Positions 1-9,049 of a DNA stretch of 25,807 bases are shown here, one piece after another. A program made the translations under genes and the position numbers. The notes under the pieces were generated by a model. That model searched no databases. It saw only the letters and a program-made list of their open reading frames with translations, and had not been told where the DNA came from. The stretch comes from a virus. The DNA lies in IMG/VR virus record IMGVR_UViG_3300031951_001081, positions 1 to 25,807 of that record; one strand, written 5' to 3'. Numbering within the stretch: position 1 is the first letter of the stretch; each line of letters starts with the position of its first letter.

Positions 1-196
1 ACTGCTCCAGCGCTAGGAACTCTTCGAGATCGTTACGCTTATGTTCTGGTTTACTCTCTACCTTTTCTTGTAGCTTTGATTTGTTGTTGAAGTATTCAAG
101 TAATGCTTGACCAGCACTGACTATCTCACCTCCATTCTTGATGGCAGTCTTGATTACTTGAAAGGCTGCATTGGCTGCTGCCAGTTCTACTAACAT
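1..196 (-). CDS. Conserved phage protein, N-terminal part (runs off the left edge)
   Basis: The start is ATG at 196, preceded by a good ribosome site (GGGAG, six bases before the ATG). The frame stays open to base 1, giving 65 residues that begin MLVELAAANAAFQVIKTAIK and include GGEIVSAGQALLEYF and NDLEEFLALEQ. The first half is Ala-rich and could form an amphipathic or membrane-associated helix; the second half is charged. Short proteins of this look are found next to the internal virion proteins of other aquatic podoviruses, normally as hypothetical proteins. It is the last gene visible of the ejection module and follows the largest internal virion protein after 26 bases. I cannot assign a function; a virion or lysis accessory role is only a guess from position. 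Confidence 0.75.
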   Translation of the reverse strand, partial: MLVELAAANAAFQVIKTAIKNGGEIVSAGQALLEYFNNKSKLQEKVESKPEHKRNDLEEFLALEQ

Positions 197-222
197 TATA
201 TCTCCCAGTATACATTAGTTAT

Positions 223-2256
223 TTACTCTTCCTCTTCTTCTACTAACGAACCAAGGCCCATCTTTTGCATTTCCTTCAGTATGTACTGTGCTCGTAAAGC
301 TGGATCTTGAATTAAAGTACCAAGCGCAGCTAGACGTTCTTGTTGCCTAATCTCAGTTACCATTTCTTTTAAGAACTTTGCTTGTAAAGATTTAGGAACA
401 CTAGCAAACCCAGGATTAGCTGCCATCATACCAAATACTTCATACACTCGCTGACCAACACGCTGTTCAAGAGCAGCAAACTGTTCCATGTCTAGCTCAA
501 TACCGCCAATCTTTCTATCTGGTCTGTCAATAGTAAGATAAGGATTATCAAGGAGAGCACGTACTTCATCTTGATTTACTGGAGCTACAGCGATACCAGT
601 AGACACGCCATATAATGGTTGCTCTTGACCTAAGACATCAGGACGAGCAGGTAATTGTTCCCTTAACCCTGGTATACGAGATTTAATACTATTAAGCATC
701 CAGTCTGCTAGTTCAGGATCTTTAGTTTCTCGGACCAAAGGATCACGCAACCTTGCTATTTGATTTACAATAGCTGGTACTAATGGATTGGTTAGACTTA
801 CTAAATAACTTTCTAAGTAACGATCTGATTCTTGAATAGCTAAAAACATTTTACCAAGACCTTCAGTAAAAGTTTTATCTAGTAAGTTACGTCCTACAAT
901 CTTAGCTATATCCCCAACACCAGGAGATTCACCTTTCATTCTACCTTCTTTAAGAGCAGTCATACCATCTGCTACTAGACCCATGACTGTAGAGAATGGC
1001 TCTACTCGGTCATAACTAATCCACCTGTCCCCAACTTTAATAGACATCTCACGCATACCGGATGCCATTTGTTTCTGCCTTGTAGCAGGATCAGAAGAGT
1101 AGTGACCAGTTAACAGACCAGCGTTAACTAACCCGTAGGTAGACAGCATCATACCAGCACCAACAACCTGTTGGACATAGAACTCAGGTATCTGTTCTTC
1201 TTTAAATGTACGAGTACCTTCAAGTTTACGCCTGCGTGTTTCTAATGCTTGAGCTTTAGCTCTCAAGCTTTCTGCTTGACCAGGGAACAAAGCTTGATTG
1301 GCTTTCTCTTTAGCTTTAGTTTCTCGTTGTAGCAGAGAATTAATCTGGCTGTCGAGAAGTTCAATGTCTTTCTTTGCTTGTCGTACACGTAATTGACCTA
1401 GACCAGGAATAAATCCACCAGCATATTTAGCTACGTTAATACCAGTACGGACAAATGGAACCACAAGGTTTAGCTCAGGAGCTACATTCTTTGCATCAGA
1501 TATTTTCTTACCCATCTGATCAAGCAAAGATCTACCCAATGGTGTACGGAATGTACCAGCAGCAGCAAACTCTTGTAACTGTTGATACAACTCAGGACTT
1601 TGATTCTCTAACAGACGTAAGAACGATAGGTTACCATCACCTCTCTTCAACGCTACTTGTTCTAGTTCTTGTACAAACTTTGTTTTATCTAATCCATTAC
1701 GAGTAAAGTATTCATCAGGAAAAGAATTCTTAATACGATGTAGCATAGCTTTAAATTCCATCCGCTCAAGCACAGCAGAGAATGCTTGGTCTAAAGCACC
1801 TGTCAATTTCTGTGGATATGTAAGAGCAGCATCAGCATATTTATTACGTACTATGTCAAAAGCATTATGTGTATTACCATCAAAGTCTTCAGTACGCTTA
1901 GACAAACCAGCAAAAAATCTAGGGAATGCTTCAAGGAATCCTTCAGTAATTCCCTCGAGCATTGCCAAACCTTCTCGTGGTTTACCTGATAGTGTACGAA
2001 TAATAGGTGAAGTAATAATAGGGACGAGGTTATTAACAAAGTTAATTGCTTGAGTTGACATAGCACTCAAGTAACTATTACGAATAAACGAACCAATCCT
2101 ATCTCGAATACCAGGAGTCTTTAGTGCTTTTGTCATTCCTTCTGCTGCAGCTTGAGCAGCCTCAGCAGGGGACACAGCAGGATTAGTATACAGTTCGTTA
2201 ATACTGTCAGACATCCTTGCAATAAAATCTAAACACTTTTTAGAAAGGTTTACCAT
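223..2256 (-). CDS. Internal virion protein, C-terminal large part (DNA ejection)
   Basis: A 677-residue protein, probably part of the ejection apparatus that leaves the capsid with the DNA. Ala-rich helices fill the first 250 residues. PFVRT is near residue 267, a hydrophobic Gly/Ala segment (VVGAGMMLSTYGLVNAGLL) is near 370-390, and IKVGDRWISYDRVEPF is near 410. The last two resemble the conserved C-terminal region of giant internal virion proteins in marine podoviruses. The protein ends in five Glu. I chose ATG 2256, which overlaps the previous stop as TAATG with GGTGAG just upstream. A GTG two codons earlier is possible. With the two genes before it the total is about 1340 residues, the size of a single giant protein in related phages, so this looks like a split gene. 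Family assignment is by resemblance only. Confidence 0.72.
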   Translation of the reverse strand: MVNLSKKCLDFIARMSDSINELYTNPAVSPAEAAQAAAEGMTKALKTPGIRDRIGSFIRNSYLSAMSTQAINFVNNLVPIITSPIIRTLSGKPREGLAMLEGITEGFLEAFPRFFAGLSKRTEDFDGNTHNAFDIVRNKYADAALTYPQKLTGALDQAFSAVLERMEFKAMLHRIKNSFPDEYFTRNGLDKTKFVQELEQVALKRGDGNLSFLRLLENQSPELYQQLQEFAAAGTFRTPLGRSLLDQMGKKISDAKNVAPELNLVVPFVRTGINVAKYAGGFIPGLGQLRVRQAKKDIELLDSQINSLLQRETKAKEKANQALFPGQAESLRAKAQALETRRRKLEGTRTFKEEQIPEFYVQQVVGAGMMLSTYGLVNAGLLTGHYSSDPATRQKQMASGMREMSIKVGDRWISYDRVEPFSTVMGLVADGMTALKEGRMKGESPGVGDIAKIVGRNLLDKTFTEGLGKMFLAIQESDRYLESYLVSLTNPLVPAIVNQIARLRDPLVRETKDPELADWMLNSIKSRIPGLREQLPARPDVLGQEQPLYGVSTGIAVAPVNQDEVRALLDNPYLTIDRPDRKIGGIELDMEQFAALEQRVGQRVYEVFGMMAANPGFASVPKSLQAKFLKEMVTEIRQQERLAALGTLIQDPALRAQYILKEMQKMGLGSLVEEEEE

Positions 2257-2888
2257 TAGCACTCACCATTCTGAAATAATCTGTTAATAGTCTCAGCTTG
2301 TTTAATTTGCCTATTTAAATACTTCATGGAATTCATAGCAACAGACACAGCATTCTTATCCCCAAACACAGCAGCAGACATTCCCATTGTTTTAACTAAT
2401 TCCATAGCTAATACAGAAGCAGTCTGAGTGTTGTTATTCTGATGTGCGTACTGAATCTGTCGAGTCAATAAAGGTAGGTTATCCATGCGATTCTTAAATG
2501 CAGGATAAATTACCGATCGTTCTTCCATTGACATAGGACTACCTTTACGGAAGTTCCTTGCTATGTTTTCTGCTGCTTCTTCAAGGTAATCCGATCCTTC
2601 GCTAGTAGCTTTAGCAAGGCGCTCTCCTGCTTGCTGAGCCTCTTGCATTACTTCAGGTATAGGTCTACCTATGTTAGTGGTTCTAGCAAATCGCTGAGGA
2701 GCTATAGCAGCCAAAGATTCTAATACTTTTGTAGTATCATCATTTAGATAATCACGAGAAGACAAATACTTTGTTGCTCGATGCTCACCTAAATTAGCAA
2801 TCATATCTAACTGACGAGCAGACAAAGCACTTGGGTTCTTTGCTGGAGCAAAATACTTATAAAACTTTAAGTCACACTTAGCAGCCAT
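2256..2888 (-). CDS. Internal virion protein, middle part
   Basis: A 210-residue, mostly helical and soluble protein with no membrane segment or recognisable catalytic motif. The frame is open upstream to 2930, but I chose ATG 2888 because AAGGAG lies six bases before it. This start overlaps the stop of the preceding gene by only 11 bases, against 53 for the upstream start. Its own stop overlaps the next start as TAATG. It is locked by overlapping frames between two putative internal virion genes, which points to the same function and a fixed stoichiometry. I do not recognise the protein alone; the role is inferred from context and from its fit in the gap of a giant ejection protein. It could also be an independent core protein. 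Confidence 0.68.
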   Translation of the reverse strand: MAAKCDLKFYKYFAPAKNPSALSARQLDMIANLGEHRATKYLSSRDYLNDDTTKVLESLAAIAPQRFARTTNIGRPIPEVMQEAQQAGERLAKATSEGSDYLEEAAENIARNFRKGSPMSMEERSVIYPAFKNRMDNLPLLTRQIQYAHQNNNTQTASVLAMELVKTMGMSAAVFGDKNAVSVAMNSMKYLNRQIKQAETINRLFQNGEC

Positions 2889-4245
2889 CAAATGCTCCTT
2901 GACCAAAGAGTTTGATCCAAGACTCTTCATCTAACTTGTTAATGAGTATGTCATCAAAAGACCGTGGTTTAAACTGCCTACCCATTGTTGTCTTCATTGT
3001 ATCTAGCAACTGAGAGTAACCACGTGCAGCTAGTACAGCGTCTTGTGAAGTAAAAGCAGGATCAATTTCTTTTACTTTTGTAACCAAAGTCTGTATATCA
3101 GGACTACGTTCATTAATTCTGTACAGTCCTTTAGCATCTGGTTGAATAGCTTTACCAAAATTATACACGAATTTTGATGAATCGTCAAGCTTTCTTGTTA
3201 CAGGAAACAATAAATTATCTAAGTTAGATGATAGATTAAAAGTAAAAGAGTCCAGAGTTTTCTGTCCTGCCATGCCTGCATCTTTCTGTGCTTTCATACC
3301 AGACTCAATTACTTCTTTACGCACAGCAGCAGCAAGTTTAGTTACTTCAGCTTCTGGTAGTTGTAATGACTGCTGCAAGAACTGCATATAATCATCGTGC
3401 CTTGCAGATTTAGTTTTAGGATTACCAACTGCATAAAGTGCGGCATCTAAGTCAGACTCAAAAGAAATCTCAGACTTAGCAAACCTTGGTTTTAAGCCAG
3501 ACAAGTATTGTGGTAGTTTAGGTAATGCGTTAATCTCATCAGTAAGATTAACAGGATCTTCTACAATAGAGGGTTTGATGTCTGGTTCATCTGCTTGTGC
3601 TGCAGTAGTTGCAGCAGGAGTTTCTGTAACTTTAGGACCATCATCTGGTACAGTCTTAGCTGCTGCTTCATCAGGAAACAATTGCTTCTTAAATGCTTTA
3701 CCAACAGCAGCAGTTAATAGACCGCCACCTGCAGCGCCATAAGCAATGTTCTCTAACCGACTATCACCAAACTGTTCATATGTAGGCTCGAGCACACCAC
3801 CAATAGCACCAGCACCTATACCCTGTTTAACGAAAGAACCAAAGGTTGCGGCTTTACCAAGAGGTATTGCAAGACCAGCGGGATCAGCAATAGAACCTAG
3901 TATCTGTGTGCCGTATCCAGTGATTGGGTTTTGATCTCTAGCAATCCTAAACTTTAATTCTTTCTGTTCGTCTGTCTCTTCAGTAGAGGATACAGGAGCA
4001 ACAGACATCATGCCAGTTAACGGATCTTCATACCCAGGAGTAACTTCTTCAGATCTACCACCTGCAAGAGTTCTAGCAGACGAAGTAAATCCACGCTCAA
4101 GACCCATAATTGCAGTTTCAGTTTTACTGTAGTCTCTTAGCTGTCCCTTGAATACTTTATTTTGAATAGTATCATATATCTCCTGATCAGACATATCTTC
4201 AGGAAACCCAATCTGCCCAAAAATCGGAAGCTCAATAATTTTCAT
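2878..4245 (-). CDS. Internal virion protein, N-terminal part
   Basis: A 455-residue protein. The N-terminus (MKIIELPIFGQIGFPEDMSD, then QEIYDTIQNKVFKG) is the signature-like start of large internal virion proteins in many environmental podoviruses. A Gly/Ala-rich stretch near residues 125-190 (QILGSIADPAGLAIPLGKA, then GAGAIGGV and GAAGGGLLTAAVG) could be membrane-active, as expected for a protein that helps form the ejection channel. The rest is acidic and helical. The start overlaps the previous stop as ATGA. The C-terminus (FGQGAFDGC) overlaps the next gene by 11 bases. In relatives this domain is usually followed by more than 800 further residues in the same chain; here the chain stops and two coupled genes carry on. 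The assignment is moderately sure. Confidence 0.72.
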   Translation of the reverse strand: MKIIELPIFGQIGFPEDMSDQEIYDTIQNKVFKGQLRDYSKTETAIMGLERGFTSSARTLAGGRSEEVTPGYEDPLTGMMSVAPVSSTEETDEQKELKFRIARDQNPITGYGTQILGSIADPAGLAIPLGKAATFGSFVKQGIGAGAIGGVLEPTYEQFGDSRLENIAYGAAGGGLLTAAVGKAFKKQLFPDEAAAKTVPDDGPKVTETPAATTAAQADEPDIKPSIVEDPVNLTDEINALPKLPQYLSGLKPRFAKSEISFESDLDAALYAVGNPKTKSARHDDYMQFLQQSLQLPEAEVTKLAAAVRKEVIESGMKAQKDAGMAGQKTLDSFTFNLSSNLDNLLFPVTRKLDDSSKFVYNFGKAIQPDAKGLYRINERSPDIQTLVTKVKEIDPAFTSQDAVLAARGYSQLLDTMKTTMGRQFKPRSFDDILINKLDEESWIKLFGQGAFDGC

Positions 4246-5078
4246 TTGGCTTTAGATAGATCTTGAAGAAGCTGATCTACAGTTCTAACACCGTTTTTAG
4301 GCGCAGGCGCAGCACCAGGAGCAGCTTGTCCTGGAGGAACTAAACCAGGAATCACAAGAGTTTTTGTACCGTCAGGATTCATTTGATATACGTTTTGAAA
4401 AGCGTCTCTTTGATATACAGGTCTAGCAGCAGGTGGTGTACGGCGATCTTCTGCAACCTCATACCCACCATGAATAGAAGGTTTATATTTTTCTTCTTCA
4501 CCTTTTTCATTCATTACATAAATTTGAGGCTCAGTTCCTTTACGATAAGTAGTTAATCGTTTAGTTGTAGTACCTATTGTAGTAATTTTATTTCGAGCTT
4601 CTTCAGCGGCGGCTGCTCGTTGTGCTGCAGTTTCTTTTGTAGCTTCTGCTTGTGCTTCTGTAGATCTGATACGAGCTTCTATTTCTTGCCGTTTAAGATT
4701 ACGATCTTCTCCTTGCCCTATAAACTTATTAGCTTCTGCAGCAGCAAGAGCAGCTTCTCTACCGTATCCACGTTGTGCTAATGTAGTAGCTAACTGAGCA
4801 TAGGATGTCCCAGGATTAGTAGGATCAAAGGATTGCATTGCTTCATTATATAAAGATTGTACCTCAGATACTTTACGCAATGCAGGATCACTTACTTCAA
4901 AGAACCCTCGACCACCAAATAGATTAGCTAGTCCTCGACCAAGTACTGCCCCGCTAGTAGCAGCTAGACCAATTTGCGGATTCTGAAAGTTCTGGTATTG
5001 TTGGATCTCTTTCCTGGCTAGTTGCCTAGCAAGATACTCTGGATCATTCTGTAGCATTTGTTGTGCATCAAGTCCCAT
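4242..5078 (-). CDS. Putative internal virion / core protein
   Basis: A 278-residue protein, rich in Ala, Gln and charged residues. Residues about 115-165 (LAAAEANKF through TETAAQRAAAAEEARNKI) should form a long helix or coiled coil. The tail contains Pro/Ala-rich spacers (VPPGQAAPGAAPAP) and ends in a short helix (VDQLLQDLSKAK). No catalytic motif is visible. The start follows the preceding gene by nine bases with TAAGGA upstream, and the stop overlaps the next start as ATGA. Its place between the gp14-like protein and the large internal protein, plus the composition, suggests a structural role inside the virion. The exact counterpart in T7 is not clear. Confidence 0.6.
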   Translation of the reverse strand: MGLDAQQMLQNDPEYLARQLARKEIQQYQNFQNPQIGLAATSGAVLGRGLANLFGGRGFFEVSDPALRKVSEVQSLYNEAMQSFDPTNPGTSYAQLATTLAQRGYGREAALAAAEANKFIGQGEDRNLKRQEIEARIRSTEAQAEATKETAAQRAAAAEEARNKITTIGTTTKRLTTYRKGTEPQIYVMNEKGEEEKYKPSIHGGYEVAEDRRTPPAARPVYQRDAFQNVYQMNPDGTKTLVIPGLVPPGQAAPGAAPAPKNGVRTVDQLLQDLSKAK

Positions 5079-5087
5079 GATTAATCC

Positions 5088-6311
5088 TTATCTAAAAAGC
5101 CGATCTTGTTCAGCAAGCATTCTAGTTTGTTGACTGAAAGGAATAGTACCGTAACGCGCAGCAGTTCCAAAGTTACTACCAAACCCTCCAAATCCTCCAC
5201 CTCCACCACCCATACCACCCGCAGCAGCACCAATCAAGGTCTGTAAGAAAGCTTGATTAGCAGCATTAGCTTGTTGTACTCCTTGATACCGAGTGTTAGC
5301 AGCTTGAGACAAACCAGCTTGTAGCATCTGTCCACCAGCTTGTCCACCTGCTTGAGCTTGTCCACCAAGTTCCATACCAAGGCGGTAAGGTTGTTGCCCC
5401 ATCTCTTCAATCGATCCTACAGTGCCTAGATAGCTCTGTAACGGTCCCAACGCCTGAGTAGGTAGGGCATATCGTTGACCCAAGAGAGACGCTCCTGTGC
5501 CGAATAGATCTGTTCCTAGACCTATGTCTTCTGCTAGTCTAGCTCTAGCAAGATTCTCTGCCTGCTGCTGAGTAGACAAACCAGACAATCCAAGCTGAGT
5601 ACCCAGACCAATATCTTGCTGTAGTTCTGCACGAGCACGCTCACGAGCTTGAGCAGCCAATGCAGTATTCTGTTCCTCTCGTGCCTGTGCCAGAGCAAAG
5701 AGTTCTGGTTGACCTTGACCACTAATATTCAATCCTGCCCTACCACGCCCAAAGACACCAGCGCCCAAGCGTGCCTCTTCACGTTGACGAGTAGGATCAA
5801 GCATTGCCTGAGCTTCTTGGTAGTAGCTCTGAGCAGCAGCACGAGGATCATAGCTAGTAGGAGTAACCTGATTAGCTAGACCATAGAGACGCTGTGCTTG
5901 AGCCATTGCCTCTGGTGAAGCTTGACGGGAGATGTCTGTAGGTAAGAATTGAGAACCTAAACCAAACAGACTCTGAGCAGCTTGACCTAGTGGTTGTCCT
6001 GCAGCAGCAGCTTCTTCTGCAGTGGTTAGCGCTCCACCAGTCAGACCCATAATTCGATCTTGGATAGATCTTAACTCAGGAGATAGTTCATAGCTACCAC
6101 CAGTGACACGAGGAAGACCAGTAACAGGATCTATCGTTTCTGTGAATTGAGAGCTACCAAAGCGAGTAGTAAACCCTACTGGTCTGAATGCAGCAGCGTA
6201 GCCAGCTTGTCTACCCGCTTCTGCTTGTTGACGAGCAGCATCCTCTGCTGCCCTGCGAGTAGCTTTAGCACCAGTAAAAGGTTCTAACAAAGACCCGACT
6301 GCTTTACCCAT
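5088..6311 (-). CDS. Internal virion protein, T7 gp14-like position
   Basis: A 407-residue protein dominated by Ala, Gln and Gly. It starts MGKAVGSLLEPFTGAKATRR followed by an Ala/Gln helix. It ends with a Gly-rich linker (GGMGGGGGGFGGFGSNFG) before a basic tail. Several short near-repeats occur, for example DIGLGTQLGLSG and DIGLGTDLFGTG, and a GQAQAGGQAGGQ run. Such Ala/Gln/Gly proteins are typical of podoviral ejection proteins that line or form the trans-envelope channel. The ATG at 6311 lies inside the end of the upstream gene (28-base overlap), with AGGAG about six bases before it. No enzyme motif is seen. Confidence 0.65.
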   Translation of the reverse strand: MGKAVGSLLEPFTGAKATRRAAEDAARQQAEAGRQAGYAAAFRPVGFTTRFGSSQFTETIDPVTGLPRVTGGSYELSPELRSIQDRIMGLTGGALTTAEEAAAAGQPLGQAAQSLFGLGSQFLPTDISRQASPEAMAQAQRLYGLANQVTPTSYDPRAAAQSYYQEAQAMLDPTRQREEARLGAGVFGRGRAGLNISGQGQPELFALAQAREEQNTALAAQARERARAELQQDIGLGTQLGLSGLSTQQQAENLARARLAEDIGLGTDLFGTGASLLGQRYALPTQALGPLQSYLGTVGSIEEMGQQPYRLGMELGGQAQAGGQAGGQMLQAGLSQAANTRYQGVQQANAANQAFLQTLIGAAAGGMGGGGGGFGGFGSNFGTAARYGTIPFSQQTRMLAEQDRLFR

Positions 6312-6607
6312 TCTAATCTCCTAGTATAAACTTTGTACTGGTTATTATCTGATCCAGTGACATCACGTAAATATTTAAATCCTATTGTATTACCAAACTT
6401 ACCAAGCTTATCGTTATCAACTAGACCAAACAAATCATCATTAAGAAGTAACTGAAGTTTATTTAGTTTATCTAGGTAGTCTTTCTTTACTTTACTTGTC
6501 CAGTTAAACACATCAGTGTGTAGCCAGTAAAGATCACTAAAGTATTCTAAGTATATTATGTAGTTGTTATTCTGTACTATTGGTAACTTCAAGCGGTACG
6601 TTTCCAC
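6284..6607 (-). CDS. Small protein before the internal virion genes; start uncertain
   Basis: A 107-residue protein if it starts at GTG 6607. A TTG at 6592, overlapping the upstream stop as TTGA with GGAAA before it, would give 102 residues. It contains aromatic-rich segments (NYIIYLEYFSDLYWLHTDVF), a Lys-rich helix (KVKKDYLDKLNKLQLLL) and GNTIGFKYLRDV near the end. The pattern of a strand, a helix and a final GF-x-Y recalls degenerate GNAT-like proteins at the T7 gp13 position, but that is a weak visual resemblance. It overlaps the collar-fibre gene before it and the gp14-like gene after it, so it is translated with the tail and ejection module. Confidence 0.6.
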   Translation of the reverse strand: METYRLKLPIVQNNNYIIYLEYFSDLYWLHTDVFNWTSKVKKDYLDKLNKLQLLLNDDLFGLVDNDKLGKFGNTIGFKYLRDVTGSDNNQYKVYTRRLEWVKQSGLC

Positions 6608-7413
6608 ATGTAGACTGTGATGTATGGTTGTAGGTTGGCATTGGTGCCTGAGGAACCTGTGGATGCCGTAGTGCCACTGAGGGTGTGGGTGTGGGCACCA
6701 GCAGATTCTGTAGTCCTTGTCTGTTCGATAACCTCAGCAGCGCCAGAAAAGTAGGCACTATCAATACCATCCACGCCATTGACATAAGCCCAACCAGGAA
6801 ACTGGTGGGTGTGGGTGCCTGCACTAGCTGTAGTGGCACTAAAGGTATGGGTGTGTGAGACAACAATCGCATCCTTAGAACCACCAGTCTCCTCTGCTGT
6901 ATCAAATAGAGGATCTGAGGCATTAAAACCTACAGGAACTCGACCAGCACCAAAGGCTGTCCAAGTACCAAAGCCCAATAATGTACCAGGATTAGTGCTG
7001 TTAGTAGCATTAATGTAAATAGAACCAACAGGATAAATTGCTTGTAATGCTGCTTGTACAAACGCTGTAGTAGCAAGTTGAGTAGTATTAGTTCCTGCTG
7101 TTGCAGTAGGTGCTGCTGGCGTACCAGTAAATGTTGGTGAAGCAATGTTAGCTTTACCAGCAATGTCTTGAGTGATACGATTAACTACATATGCAGTAGT
7201 AGAGATCTGAGTATTATTAGTAGCAGTAGAAGGAGTAGGCGCTAATGGAGTACCTGTTAGTGTAGGACTATCAGCATCAGGCTTAGATGCAATAGCAGCA
7301 GCAATAGCGTTGAACTCAGTATCAATCTCTGTACCTTTAACAATCTTAGCTGGATCACCACTATTCAAAGAATCTTTAACAGCAAAGTTGGTGGCTTTAA
7401 TATAATTAGCCAT
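6589..7413 (-). CDS. Tail fibre with phage collar domain
   Basis: A 274-residue protein. Two copies of a fibre repeat come first: residues 49-80 SPTLTGTPLAPTPS with NNTQISTTAYV, and 92-122 SPTFTGTPAAPTAT with NTTQLATTAFVQ. The collar-type sequence follows: YPVGSIYINATNSTNPG (127-143), then FGTWTAFGAGRVPVGF (148-163). The C-terminal tip has His-x-His pairs (SHTHTF near 186, THTHQF near 200, AHTHTL near 240), and it ends ITVYMWKRTA. His pairs in fibre tips of the T4 gp12/gp37 kind bind metal along the trimer axis; a similar role here is inference. A receptor-binding function is likely. The start ATG 7413 has AAGGAG seven bases upstream. It lies right after the gp12-like gene. Confidence 0.85.
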   Translation of the reverse strand: MANYIKATNFAVKDSLNSGDPAKIVKGTEIDTEFNAIAAAIASKPDADSPTLTGTPLAPTPSTATNNTQISTTAYVVNRITQDIAGKANIASPTFTGTPAAPTATAGTNTTQLATTAFVQAALQAIYPVGSIYINATNSTNPGTLLGFGTWTAFGAGRVPVGFNASDPLFDTAEETGGSKDAIVVSHTHTFSATTASAGTHTHQFPGWAYVNGVDGIDSAYFSGAAEVIEQTRTTESAGAHTHTLSGTTASTGSSGTNANLQPYITVYMWKRTA

Positions 7414-7423
7414 TAATATCTCC

Positions 7424-9049
7424 TTAGATTATAACCTTACCTTGTTTCAAACCAACATCAATCTTTTGAATAGAGAACGGATTACCATTGATGTCAGTTT
7501 CTACACCTAGTTGTAGGATTGCTCCAGCACCACCAACATTTAAGAAAAACTTTTCAAGTACAATACCACCAAAGTATTCTGCAATGTTATATTCACCTAT
7601 ACCATACTCATAACTAGTTCCGCCAGCTAGTACTTTAGTTTGTGCTAAGAAGTTTTCAGAATAATCAAAACCATACTTAACTGCTACTTCAGCACCTGAT
7701 CCGCCAATAACAATAAGACCAATCTTCTTTAGTACTTTAAGTAGGTTAGGTTGATCAAAGTCAAAGTGATTAGTAAAATACTCTAAACGGTATACTGCAG
7801 TATTATCAGTATGTCCAAAGTATTTACCAATATACCCAGGTTTACCTACTAATAGTTCTTTAATATCGTTAACAACAAATGCTTTAGGTTCTAAAGCATT
7901 CCATTTAGTTACTCGATATGATCCATCTTGCATTGGAGATCTAGTATCAAAACAATATACAATCTTAGATGTAGGTAAAGAAAGTAAGTAGAAAGCGTCT
8001 CTACTATAATATACACCCTTCATTGCAACAGCATTGCTTTCTGAGTTAACGTTAGCAATTAGTTCATCACGTACATTTTTAGAAATATCACGGAACGGTA
8101 GAGACTTCTCTTGAATCACTCGAGTCAAGCTACGTACACCAGAGTCAGACAAGAAAATAATATCTGTACCAGTAGATACTACAGAGTCTCTAGCAATACA
8201 TCCTACATTAGGAATATAATCAGCAAGGGTTAACTGAGTTACATCGATAGGGTTGCCATAGATAGCTATGTTGTTCCTACCAAAGATAATTAAGAATCCG
8301 TTGTGTGCTGCTAATGCAACAATCTTATCGTTGTTAGGAAATACTGCGTTTAATGACAAAGATCCTGAGTCTCCACCTTGGAAGTCAGAACCATCAAGTA
8401 GTCTGCTAAAGTAAACAGTCTGTCTATCACCAGTTAAATCAGCTAACCAGATCCTACCATAAGCTGCTAATGCACAATTAGGTTGAAAGTCTGCAGTAGT
8501 ATAACCAAGAGGCAATGAACCTACGTCACCTAGTCTTTGAAATCCAAACGTGCCACTATCGTGTGAGTGTGGGTTAGTACTACCCGCTACAGGAAGCTCA
8601 TGGTACACCAGGACAGGATGCCCAGTCTGTGCCATGTACACATGTGGCTTAGCAGCAGCACCGTCTCCAAAGGGCAGGGAAGCACCTTGCCAGTGGTTTG
8701 CTGTTATGGTTACAGATACGTTACCATTGTTAGCAGCATTACGTACTGTCTGAGTAGTCATAGTTGTAGTACCAGTAAACAACTTATTGTTACCAGCACT
8801 AAGAAGAATGTTACCACCAGTCTTAACCATCTCAAACATAAACTCTACAGGCTTACTAGATGTAAGATCAGAGTTAACTGTAGAGTTTACAGGAGTCCAT
8901 CCACGCCTTGCACCAATCCTACCATACTGATCGATAACACAGTTGTTAGCAGTTAAAGCAAAACCACTAGATAGTTGAACGCTACTATCCTGAGTGTTTA
9001 GACCCAGGAATCCAGGAGCAGCTATACTACCAGTTTGAATTGGTTTCAT
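7424..9049 (-). CDS. Tail nozzle / tail tubular protein B-like (T7 gp12 type)
   Basis: A 541-residue protein, largely beta by composition. The N-terminus APGFLGLNTQDSSV, followed by NNCVIDQYGRIGARRGW, is characteristic of podoviral tubular or stabilisation proteins of the gp12 type. The middle part carries repeated strands with LAAYGRIWLADLTGD, KIVALAAHNGFLIIFGRNNI and YVFLSDSG-like blades, which fits a propeller fold. Its partner gene, the gp11-like adaptor, ends directly upstream in a TAATG overlap. Together they would form the short tail below the portal and bind the fibres. The role is inferred from family resemblance and order. Confidence 0.78.
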   Translation of the reverse strand: MKPIQTGSIAAPGFLGLNTQDSSVQLSSGFALTANNCVIDQYGRIGARRGWTPVNSTVNSDLTSSKPVEFMFEMVKTGGNILLSAGNNKLFTGTTTMTTQTVRNAANNGNVSVTITANHWQGASLPFGDGAAAKPHVYMAQTGHPVLVYHELPVAGSTNPHSHDSGTFGFQRLGDVGSLPLGYTTADFQPNCALAAYGRIWLADLTGDRQTVYFSRLLDGSDFQGGDSGSLSLNAVFPNNDKIVALAAHNGFLIIFGRNNIAIYGNPIDVTQLTLADYIPNVGCIARDSVVSTGTDIIFLSDSGVRSLTRVIQEKSLPFRDISKNVRDELIANVNSESNAVAMKGVYYSRDAFYLLSLPTSKIVYCFDTRSPMQDGSYRVTKWNALEPKAFVVNDIKELLVGKPGYIGKYFGHTDNTAVYRLEYFTNHFDFDQPNLLKVLKKIGLIVIGGSGAEVAVKYGFDYSENFLAQTKVLAGGTSYEYGIGEYNIAEYFGGIVLEKFFLNVGGAGAILQLGVETDINGNPFSIQKIDVGLKQGKVII

